64,000 nucleotides of DNA from Chryseobacterium daeguense DSM 19388 (GTDB lineage: Bacteria > Bacteroidota > Bacteroidia > Flavobacteriales > Weeksellaceae). Where the stretch lies: contig NZ_AUMT01000011.1 of assembly GCF_000430825.1 (NCBI RefSeq), positions 62,001-126,000 of the forward strand, in the 5' to 3' direction. Both the position numbers and the translations under genes were made by a program. Position 1 is the stretch's first letter; each line of letters begins with the position of its first letter. A model generated the notes under the pieces. The model searched no databases. It had not been told where the DNA came from and saw only the letters and a program-made list of their open reading frames with translations. Below, piece by piece: positions 1 through 7,209 of this stretch.

Positions 1-332
1 ATTTATTTTACAAGAAATAATAAACAACTGACAGACAACTTCTTATTTTGTAAAACTCGTTTAATGATAATAATATCCCCGGAATAACTGTAAAGATTTT
101 AGTACAGCGTGTAGTATTTCTAGTACAAGCTTTATAAGGACATTTTAAGAATTTCAAAATATCTTTGTATGGTAATAAGGGATTAATATTACATGGATAC
201 AATTAACAGTCTTCTAAAAAACTGTTTTTTCATCCCCAAATCTGTTGGATTTAATCAATCCAGCAGATTACTTTTAAGTTAACAGCTAGATATATTCTAA
301 ACTTAGTTAATTCGCTAATTAGTTATGGTAAA
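1..332. other. Left-edge region with no supported gene
   Basis: AT-rich stretch before the mnmE terminator. A 64-codon minus-strand frame at 8-202 has no family resemblance that I recognise and shows no ribosome-binding or promoter signal, so I do not call it. I see no RNA gene here. Confidence 0.5.
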
Positions 333-361
333 AAAACATCAGATAGCACTATCTGATGTTT
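333..361 (-). terminator. Rho-independent terminator of mnmE
   Basis: A 12-bp perfect stem (335-346 with 349-360, AACATCAGATAG arms) lies 38 bases past the mnmE stop. On the minus strand it is followed by a run of seven T. Confidence 0.8.
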
Positions 362-398
362 TGATTTTTATGATTTTTTGGTTGTAGGTGGGATGAGT

Positions 399-1784
399 TT
401 ACTTTCCGATACAGAACTTAGAAAAAATATTCCCCAACACTTCATCATTGGTTACTTCTCCGGAAATTTCTCCAAGATGTTCCAATGCATTTCTTAGCTC
501 ATAAGCCAGAAGCTCGGTAGAAATCTGGAAGGTTATCGCTTCTTTTACTTTTTGCACAGCATCGAGAGACTTTTGCAATGCTTCAAAATGACGCTGATTA
601 GTAATAACCACATTGTTTTCAGAAGCTTTTAACTGTTCCACATAAGAAGACAGTTCATTCTTTAGATCCTGGATATTCTGATTTTCAACGGCCGAAATTT
701 TAATGAAATCAAATTCATGGGGAATCTCGCTTCGGAAGACATCTTCTACCTTTTCATAAATGGCCGGAGAAACTTCATCAATTTTTGTGGCGCAAATAAT
801 TAACTTTAAGTCATCTCTCAACAAAGATTTTATCATTTCAATATCCTCAGAAAAGTCTTCAGTTCCCGCATCTGCAAGGTAAACCAGAATATTAGCATTT
901 GCTACTTTCTCTTTGGCTTTTTTCACCCCGATAGCCTCAATTTCATCGACAGTTTCACGTAATCCCGCTGTATCAATCAGGCGAAAAGCATGACCTTTAA
1001 TATGAAGAACTTCCTCAATGGTATCTCTCGTTGTTCCAGCAATATTGCTCACAATCGCTCGCTCTTCCTTTAACAAAGCATTTAAAAGAGTGGATTTCCC
1101 GGCATTTGGTTTTCCGATAATAGCAACGGCTGTTCCATTTTTGATGGCGTTTCCGTACTGGAAACTTTCAATCAATGAATTTAATTTTAATTCAATTTTA
1201 TTAAGAAGCTGGTTTAAAGCTGTCCTGTCTGCAAATTCCACATCCTCTTCTGCAAAATCAAGCTCCAGCTCTATCAGAGAAACAAAATTTAGCAGATCGG
1301 TTCTTAATAGTGATATTTCATTAGTAATTCCGCCCTTTAACTGATTAATAGCCACTTTCCGTGACGCTTCATTTTCAGAGGCAATGACATCCGCGATAGC
1401 TTCAGCCTGAGAAAGGTCTATTCTTCCGTTTATGAATGCACGAAGGGTAAATTCTCCCGCTTTCGCCATTCTGGCGCCGTTTTTAATCAGTGTTTCCAGA
1501 ATACGTTTTCCGATGTGCGGTGAACCGTGAAAGGCAATTTCCACAGAATTTTCCGTGGTGAAGCTTTTCGGTGCAAGAAAAATGGACAGCATTACCTCAT
1601 CAATAGATTCTTCCCCATCCATAAAATAACCGTAGTGAATGGTATGGGATTTTTGTTTTTCAAGATTTTTAGCAGGAAAACTTTTCTGAACTATCGGTAA
1701 AGCTTCATTCCCGGAAACTCTGATAATTCCCAAAGCTCCCACTCCGTTGGCCGTAGCCAGCGCACAAATGGTATCGTTATTCAT
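399..1784 (-). CDS. mnmE: tRNA modification GTPase MnmE (TrmE)
   Basis: MnmE works with MnmG to install the carboxymethylaminomethyl group on the wobble uridine (U34) of certain tRNAs, in the cytoplasm. The 461-residue length is normal for the family. An N-terminal folate-binding TrmE domain covers about residues 1-120. A helical domain follows, with the GTPase domain inserted in it. The P-loop GKPNAGKS is at 224-231, the switch TTRDT at 251-255 and DTAGLRE at 271-277. The protein ends in the diagnostic FCIGK, whose Cys (458) is needed for the modification. The ATG start gives the standard N-terminus, reading NDTICALATANG. It is transcribed alone toward the left edge and ends at a strong hairpin. 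The identification is secure. Confidence 0.98.
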   Translation of the reverse strand: MNNDTICALATANGVGALGIIRVSGNEALPIVQKSFPAKNLEKQKSHTIHYGYFMDGEESIDEVMLSIFLAPKSFTTENSVEIAFHGSPHIGKRILETLIKNGARMAKAGEFTLRAFINGRIDLSQAEAIADVIASENEASRKVAINQLKGGITNEISLLRTDLLNFVSLIELELDFAEEDVEFADRTALNQLLNKIELKLNSLIESFQYGNAIKNGTAVAIIGKPNAGKSTLLNALLKEERAIVSNIAGTTRDTIEEVLHIKGHAFRLIDTAGLRETVDEIEAIGVKKAKEKVANANILVYLADAGTEDFSEDIEMIKSLLRDDLKLIICATKIDEVSPAIYEKVEDVFRSEIPHEFDFIKISAVENQNIQDLKNELSSYVEQLKASENNVVITNQRHFEALQKSLDAVQKVKEAITFQISTELLAYELRNALEHLGEISGEVTNDEVLGNIFSKFCIGK

Positions 1785-1903
1785 GATGCAAATTTAAGGT
1801 TTTTAATGGCACCGGACTATATGGTTTATCTATTGTGATGATTTTTATTGGATCTATTACCGCTTGTAATTTATGCTGAGCTTGACTAAGGATTACGATC
1901 GGA

Positions 1904-1937
1904 ACAAAAAAATCATCTCAAGAACTGAGATGATTTT
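1904..1937 (-). terminator. Terminator of the candidate small RNA
   Basis: Stem AAAATCATCTCA (1909-1920) pairs with 1926-1937 around a 5-base loop and is followed by seven T on the minus strand. Confidence 0.7.
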
Positions 1938-1988
1938 CCGCTTTTGAATTTACTAAAATGTTTATGAAGATATGAAATGATGTTTTTT
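1904..1988 (-). ncRNA. Candidate small RNA between mnmE and pepP
   Basis: On the minus strand a TATCTTTG (1996-2003) matches the Bacteroidota -7 consensus TAnnTTTG. About 60-85 bases further on is a textbook terminator: a 12-bp stem (1909-1920 with 1926-1937) and a T-run (1906-1912). The upstream gene pepP already has its own terminator at 2076-2107, so this hairpin would serve a separate short transcript of about 85 nt. No TTG -33 box is evident. A frame at 1913-2107 runs through both hairpins and does not look coding. This is inferred from signals only. Confidence 0.3.
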
Positions 1989-2070
1989 GTTGATACAAAG
2001 ATAACAACAAACATTTTCCGCATTATCAGGATAAACACTGGATCTTTTACCGTAAAAACACGGTTGTATA

Positions 2071-2107
2071 GAATAAAAATGCCTTGCAGTAAAATTCTGC
2101 AAGACAT
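2071..2107 (-). terminator. Terminator of the aminopeptidase P gene
   Basis: On the minus strand an 11-bp stem (ATGTCTTGCAG with CTGCAAGGCAT, one G-U pair) has a 7-base loop and a T-rich tail. It lies about 100 bases past the pepP stop. Confidence 0.65.
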
Positions 2108-2206
2108 TTATTTATTTTGATATTTAAGATTAAACCTTAATAATCTTAACGGTTAAAAATGTTTATTTAAAATTTAAATTCACAATTAACTCTTACTATT
2201 CACAAT

Positions 2207-3976
2207 TTAGATTGGGCTTACTAATTCCATGAACCAGTCTTTTACTTCTCCCTCTAAAAACGGTCCTATTTTTTCCTCGCAGGTTTTGTGATAGCTGTTC
2301 AGCCATTCGATTTCCTCTTCGGAAAGAATTTCTTTTACAATTGTATCCTTAAAGAACGGGCAAAACGTCAATGTTTCGAATTCATAAAAAGTTCCGGAAC
2401 CTGTAGTTTCAGCTTCTTTTACGGCAATCAGATTTTCATGACGGATTCCGTATTCTCCTTCTACATAATATCCGGGCTCATTGGAGCAAACCATCCCGGG
2501 AAGAAGTTCCTGCGGATTCATGTCTTTTCTGATATTTTGTGGCCCTTCATGCACATTCATGAAACTTCCAACACCGTGGCCTGTTCCGTGGTTATAATCT
2601 TTCCCGTTCATCCACAAAGGCAGTCTTGCGATAACGTCCAGTTGAACACCACGTGTCCCTTTCGGGAATTTTACCATCGATAATCTGATCATTCCCTGTA
2701 AAACCAGCGTAGAGTTCAATTTAAATTCATCTGAAACCGCACCTAAAGCCAGAGTTCTTGTAATATCCGTAGTTCCTTCAAGATACTGGCCTCCGGAATC
2801 CACCAAAATGCTTCCATCATTCGTAACTTCTTTGCTTCCTTCACTTTTTGCAGAATAGTGAATTACTGCTCCATTTCCTTTATACCCGATGATACTTCCG
2901 AAGCTTTCACCTACAAAATTTTCGCCTTCCGCACGGAAACCTTTTAGTTTTTCACCGATGGAATATTCGTTCATAGATTCTTTACCAGCATTATGAGTGA
3001 GCCAGTAAAGGAATTTTACCATCGCTACGCCATCCCTTACCATTACTTTTCTGAAACCCTCCAGCTCCGTTTCGTTTTTCTGGGCTTTCATCAGATTTCC
3101 GGGAACAGCTCCTTTGATAAACTGATTTTCAGATTTTAATGCTTCAAATATGGATTGGTTGCTGTTTGGAGAAACAAGGACTTTTTCATTTTTAAATCCT
3201 TTCAGGCAGTTGTAAAATTCTTCGTAAGGCTGCATTTTCACCCAGGCATCATCCATTTGCTTTCTGGATTCCACCTGCATTTTTTCAAGGTCTGTGAATA
3301 GAATAGCGTCGTTTTTTGTAATGACAATATATCCTAAAAATACCGGATTGCTTTCCACATCGCTCCCCCTCAAATTCAACGTCCAGGCAACATCATCAAG
3401 GCTTGAAATGATATGAACCGTTGCATCCTGGTCTTCCATTTTCTGACGAATAGCCGCTATTTTTTCTGCAACAGATTTTCCGGCTCTTTCAACCGGCTGC
3501 ACAAAGATTGGATTTTTTGATGGTGTTCCCCTGTCTTTCCAGATTTCCTTTAAAAGAGGAGAATCTACAAGCGTAATATTTTTTGAGTTTAATTTTTGAG
3601 TAAGGAGTTCCCAGTTGGCGTGAGAAGTTGCCAATGCATTTACTGCCACTTTTCCGTTTGCTGGAATTTCAGAGATGATCCAGTCGATATAGTTGGGAGT
3701 TTCTTCCAATCCGTCTTTGAAAAGGTCGATTCCTGAATTTTCCAGTTCGGTTGCCGCCTGGGTGTAATATCTTCCGTCTGTCCACAATCCGCCCTTATCT
3801 TTTGTAATCACGACAAAACCTGCAGATCCTAAAAAACCGGACAGCCAGGCTCTTTCCTGCCATTCTTCCGGGAGATATTCGCTCATATGCGGATCTGCTG
3901 AATATACTATAAATGCATCAACATTATTTTTCTGCATTTCTTCACGAAGCGCAGCTACTTTTTCCTTTGAAGTCAT
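2207..3976 (-). CDS. Xaa-Pro aminopeptidase (aminopeptidase P, M24B)
   Basis: This dimetal peptidase removes an N-terminal residue that precedes proline. At 589 residues it is the long, three-domain form typical of eukaryotes and Bacteroidota, resembling cytosolic XPNPEP1, and not the roughly 440-residue E. coli PepP. Two creatinase-like N-terminal domains cover about residues 1-300 and the pita-bread catalytic domain covers 305-530. Visible metal ligands are Asp393 (LVDSGGQYLEGT), Asp404 (TTDITRT), His467 (HGTGHGVGSF), Glu500 (NEPGYY) and Glu534 (FETLT). There is no signal peptide, so it should be cytoplasmic. It is a single gene with its own terminator. Confidence 0.93.
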   Translation of the reverse strand: MTSKEKVAALREEMQKNNVDAFIVYSADPHMSEYLPEEWQERAWLSGFLGSAGFVVITKDKGGLWTDGRYYTQAATELENSGIDLFKDGLEETPNYIDWIISEIPANGKVAVNALATSHANWELLTQKLNSKNITLVDSPLLKEIWKDRGTPSKNPIFVQPVERAGKSVAEKIAAIRQKMEDQDATVHIISSLDDVAWTLNLRGSDVESNPVFLGYIVITKNDAILFTDLEKMQVESRKQMDDAWVKMQPYEEFYNCLKGFKNEKVLVSPNSNQSIFEALKSENQFIKGAVPGNLMKAQKNETELEGFRKVMVRDGVAMVKFLYWLTHNAGKESMNEYSIGEKLKGFRAEGENFVGESFGSIIGYKGNGAVIHYSAKSEGSKEVTNDGSILVDSGGQYLEGTTDITRTLALGAVSDEFKLNSTLVLQGMIRLSMVKFPKGTRGVQLDVIARLPLWMNGKDYNHGTGHGVGSFMNVHEGPQNIRKDMNPQELLPGMVCSNEPGYYVEGEYGIRHENLIAVKEAETTGSGTFYEFETLTFCPFFKDTIVKEILSEEEIEWLNSYHKTCEEKIGPFLEGEVKDWFMELVSPI

Positions 3977-4338
3977 TTTTTTATAATTTTTAAAGAGGGG
4001 AAGTTACGAATTTTTTGATGTTTTATTTTGTTTGGAACCATATTTTTAGGAGCTTTTTTTGGGATTTTTTGTTTATATCATTAATAAATTTTGTTTAACC
4101 ACCCCGTCAAAAATTCTTTTTGAGTTTTCGCCACACCTCCAGAGGAGGGGAATTTTGCTTCCTACATATATTTATGTCTTTTATACTTATTAGTTTAATG
4201 CTGAATATTATTGTTTTTCATTATATATCGTTAAAAATTAAACCATTTGATAAAAAATAAATAATATTTAGGTACCACAAATACCTATAATGATTAAAAA
4301 TTTAACATTTTGGAAAGGTTATTGCTAGATAACACAAT
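3977..4338. other. Intergenic region holding a dispersed repeat
   Basis: This is a divergent intergenic region between pepP and the topoisomerase unit. Its only structured part is the repeat copy at 4094-4156. The rest is AT-rich with no gene or RNA that I can support. Confidence 0.5.
4094..4156 (+). repeat. Dispersed intergenic repeat, copy A (AACCACCCCGTC type)
   Basis: It starts TTTAACCACCCCGTCAAAAA and ends in a CTCC-AGA-GGAG hairpin followed by AATTTT. Closely similar copies lie at 40136-40196 and 58482-58538, all between genes. No gene can be read in it. Confidence 0.85.
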
Positions 4339-4776
4339 ATGGAAAGACAGAATTACAATAATCACAGGAAATTTTATCCTCCACATCATTTTGTTTATTT
4401 GCCATTATTACTTGTGCTGGAAGGTATTGGAGTTTATAAAATTTTTAATGACGAACAAAATCAACTGATCTGGATTTTATTTTCAACGGTTATTTTTCTG
4501 CTTTTATATCTTGCAATCATGGTGAGGCAACATTATGCATTGGGCATTCAGAACAGACTGGTACGGCTTGAATTTAAGCAGAGGTATTTTGAAATTTTCG
4601 GCCAGCGGTCTGATGAAGCTGAAAGCAAATTGGGATTCGATCAGATTGCAGCCCTGAGGTTTGCTTATGATGATGAATTTAAAGAGCTGCTATACAAGGC
4701 GCTCAATGAAAATATTTCGGGGAACGAAATAAAAAAATCCATTAAAAACTGGCGAGCCGACCATCATAGAATTTAA
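4339..4776 (+). CDS. DUF6526-like two-helix membrane protein
   Basis: A 145-residue protein of unknown function. Two hydrophobic helices are visible at about residues 18-36 and 42-63, followed by a charged cytoplasmic C-terminal half of about 80 residues ending KNWRADHHRI. The layout fits the DUF6526 family of small Bacteroidota proteins; I recall this from sequence character and have not searched. It is the first gene of a tight unit with the 55-residue lipoprotein (26-base gap) and topoisomerase IB. No catalytic motif is apparent. Confidence 0.7.
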   Translation: MERQNYNNHRKFYPPHHFVYLPLLLVLEGIGVYKIFNDEQNQLIWILFSTVIFLLLYLAIMVRQHYALGIQNRLVRLEFKQRYFEIFGQRSDEAESKLGFDQIAALRFAYDDEFKELLYKALNENISGNEIKKSIKNWRADHHRI

Positions 4777-4802
4777 ATAATAACACCAAAAAATAAATTA
4801 TC

Positions 4803-4970
4803 ATGAAAAAATGGAGCTTATACAGTATTACGATATTGAGTTTACTCACATTGACGAGTTGTGAAGCGGTAGAGACAATTTTTGAAGCAGGAATGTGGTG
4901 GGGAATTATATTAGTAGTAGGCGTAGTAGCTATTATTTTATGGCTATTTTCAAGGGGTAAGAACTCTTAA
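4803..4970 (+). CDS. Tiny lipoprotein with a C-terminal membrane helix (55 aa)
   Basis: An ATG frame of 55 codons begins MKKWSLYSITILS. A hydrophobic leader ends in a lipobox LTSC (Cys20). After about 10 residues comes a second hydrophobic stretch (MWWGIILVVGVVAIILWL, about 31-48) and a basic tail RGKNS. It could therefore be a lipid-anchored protein with one additional helix. It lies 26 bases after the DUF6526-like gene and 9 bases before the topoisomerase gene, so all three are probably co-transcribed. I do not know its function. Confidence 0.75.
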   Translation: MKKWSLYSITILSLLTLTSCEAVETIFEAGMWWGIILVVGVVAIILWLFSRGKNS

Positions 4971-4979
4971 CCAAATCTT

Positions 4980-6083
4980 ATGGAAAATTCAGACTTAGAA
5001 ATCATTTCCCATCTGAAACCTTCAAAGATTGTCAAGATTATGAAAGATCCGGAGGCTTCTGCAAAGGCGGTACATCTTATATATACCTCCGATGCAGAAA
5101 CGGCCGGCATCACCCGTAAAAAAACCGGGAAGAAATATTCTTACTACAAAGACGGCGAAAGAATCAAAAACAAAGACGAAATCTCAAGAATCAACAAGCT
5201 GGTTATACCTCCGGCATGGGAAAATGTGTGGATCTGCGCTCTGGATAACGGCCATCTGCAGGCTACAGGCTTTGATGCAAAAAAAAGAAAGCAATACCGT
5301 TATCATCCTTTGTGGAGCGCCTTGAGAAATCACACCAAATTTTACAGAATGCTGCAGTTCGGGTATGCTTTGCCACAGATGAGGCTTCAGATTGAACAAG
5401 ATTTGGCATTACGAAACTTCGAAAAAAGAAAAATTTTAGCTTTAATTGTGAGTCTGATGCAGCGAACCAACATACGGATTGGAAATAATGCGTATGAAAA
5501 ACTGTACGGCTCTTTCGGATTAACCACTTTAAAGGACAAACACGTCAAAATAAAAGGGCAGAAAATTACCTTCCATTTTAAAGGTAAGAAAGGTATCATG
5601 CATGATATTGACCTTAAAAGCAGAAGGCTTTCCAGGCTGATACAAAAATGCAAAGACATTCCCGGAAAAGAACTTTTTCAGTACATTGATGATGAAGGGA
5701 ACCGACATACCGTGGATTCCGGGATGGTGAATGATTATATAAAAGAAATAAGCGGTGAAGATTTTACGGCTAAAGATTTCAGAACGTGGTCCGGAACGGT
5801 AAGCGCTTTAATTGCTTTTAAAGAAATAGGCTACGCAGAAACCCATACGGAATACAAGAAAAAAGTAAAAGAAGCCCTTGAAATGGTAGCTTCTCATCTT
5901 GGAAATACAAGTACGGTCTGCAGGAAATATTACGTTCACCCTTTAGTAATCAATCTTTACGAAAATAATACGATCAAAAAATACCTCGATGAGCTGGAAA
6001 AAATAGAAGAGAATGACGGTAAGGCAGGTTTGACACATGAAGAAAAACTTGTGTTAAAAATTTTGGAAAATGAGAAAATGTGA
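4980..6083 (+). CDS. DNA topoisomerase IB (poxvirus/eukaryote-like)
   Basis: Type IB topoisomerases relax supercoils through a 3'-phosphotyrosyl intermediate and need no ATP or metal. The 367-residue length fits bacterial members such as the Deinococcus enzyme. The N-terminal domain includes VIPPAWENVWIC (about 75-86). Catalytic-core residues recognisable by analogy with vaccinia virus are Arg166 (NIRIGN), a Lys in the HFKGKKG loop (about 199-205), Arg268 (DFRTW), His306 (SHLGNT) and the nucleophile Tyr318 in CRKYYVHP. All are present, so it should be active. It is the last gene of the small unit and converges on the araC gene only 12 bases away. Confidence 0.93.
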   Translation: MENSDLEIISHLKPSKIVKIMKDPEASAKAVHLIYTSDAETAGITRKKTGKKYSYYKDGERIKNKDEISRINKLVIPPAWENVWICALDNGHLQATGFDAKKRKQYRYHPLWSALRNHTKFYRMLQFGYALPQMRLQIEQDLALRNFEKRKILALIVSLMQRTNIRIGNNAYEKLYGSFGLTTLKDKHVKIKGQKITFHFKGKKGIMHDIDLKSRRLSRLIQKCKDIPGKELFQYIDDEGNRHTVDSGMVNDYIKEISGEDFTAKDFRTWSGTVSALIAFKEIGYAETHTEYKKKVKEALEMVASHLGNTSTVCRKYYVHPLVINLYENNTIKKYLDELEKIEENDGKAGLTHEEKLVLKILENEKM

Positions 6084-6086
6084 CCT

Positions 6087-6110
6087 AGTGAATTGTTAAT
6101 TCGTTTCGAT
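6087..6110. repeat. Partial copy of the GTGAATTGT/AATTCGTTTC repeat overlapping the araC 3' end
   Basis: GTGAATTGTTAATTCGTTTC matches the outer part of the dispersed element at 9621-9693 and part of 60808-60873. It contains the stop codon of the araC gene (6096-6098). Confidence 0.6.
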
Positions 6111-7013
6111 GGCAATCTCTCCTGTTACTGCCATAATTCTGTTGTTTAGAAACCGGTTTCTGTATTCTTTCGGGGTAATTCCTGCAATTTTTTTAAACAG
6201 CTGGGTAAAATGAGATGCAGTTTGAAAATTGAGCTCATATGCAATTTCTGCGATATCTTTACTAGACTGCAATAAGGCTTTGCTGTAATTAATATCAATT
6301 TCATTGATCCATTGGTTGGGAGATTTTTGCGTAATGCTTTTTACACATCTGTTGAGATACGTTTCCGTAACAGAAAGCTTTTCTGCATAAAAAGCCACCC
6401 TTTTTTCAACTACATGACATTTGAATAAAAGATCCCTGAACTGAAGGGATAATTCCATAGGCCGGGTTGCAGATCTGTGATGTGAACTGGAATCCGCATT
6501 CAGCATTTTAACCAAAATCAGGTGCAGCATGGTGATTACTACATCATTTACATTAAGGCCACTCAGCCAAAGCTCCTGTTCCATGATCGGAAGAAGCTGC
6601 ATGACCATTTCTCCCGTAAGGCTATCCAGCTGCAGAAAAGGATTCATGAAAAAGATGCTGTTTTTATATTTCGGGAGTTCCTGCTCAGATAAAATATTAT
6701 TTTCATAAGCCAGAAAAAAACCTTCAATATCATCCGAAAGTTCCAAAGTTGCCGTAATGGTTCCTTGCTTAATGAAAATAATTTCGCCTTTTCCGGCTTC
6801 ATATTCTTTATTTTCCACATACTGCTTGATATGCCCACCCGTTACGAAAATGATAAAATTAAACGTCGTACGATATGGGATTACCGGAATCAGGATTCCT
6901 TTCAGGTAATTTTCCAGCCTGTACAGCTGCACATCCGCATTGTTGGCCAAGATTTTATCTGTAATGTTCGGAAGAAAAAGTTTTTTATATTGAAAATTGG
7001 AAAGTACCTCCAT
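6096..7013 (-). CDS. AraC-family transcriptional regulator
   Basis: A 305-residue regulator. The N-terminal part (about 1-170) looks like a cupin-type sensing domain. The C-terminal 100 residues hold the paired AraC helix-turn-helices, with ERVAFYAEKLSVTETYLNRC in the first and IAEIAYELNFQTASHFTQLF in the second, followed by GITPKEYRNRF. The ligand is unknown. It is transcribed toward topoisomerase IB. Its last codons and stop (reading ...AIETN) are read from a copy of the dispersed GTGAATTGTTAATTCGTTTC repeat, so its exact C-terminus may differ from relatives. It may control the neighbouring urease/receptor block, but nothing in the sequence proves this. Confidence 0.9.
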   Translation of the reverse strand: MEVLSNFQYKKLFLPNITDKILANNADVQLYRLENYLKGILIPVIPYRTTFNFIIFVTGGHIKQYVENKEYEAGKGEIIFIKQGTITATLELSDDIEGFFLAYENNILSEQELPKYKNSIFFMNPFLQLDSLTGEMVMQLLPIMEQELWLSGLNVNDVVITMLHLILVKMLNADSSSHHRSATRPMELSLQFRDLLFKCHVVEKRVAFYAEKLSVTETYLNRCVKSITQKSPNQWINEIDINYSKALLQSSKDIAEIAYELNFQTASHFTQLFKKIAGITPKEYRNRFLNNRIMAVTGEIAIETN

Positions 7014-7209
7014 GTTTTAATCTCAAATTATTGTATCAGGACAACAATTTCAATGCAATAAATCCTATTTTTTGAAATTTTAATTTTATTTTAATATCTA
7101 ATCTATCAATAACTTATGAAAAAATTAACAATATCATCTTGCTTAAATTAATTTTAATTCAATTCTAAAAAGTTTCAGGAAAATAATACTACTTTTAGTT
7201 AAAATCAAT

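Noticed and set aside
8..202. 64-codon minus-strand frame at the left edge
   Set aside because: No coding character, promoter or homology that I recognise.
1913..2107. 64-codon minus-strand frame between mnmE and pepP
   Set aside because: It runs through two strong hairpins that are better explained as terminators; the protein looks like translated non-coding DNA.
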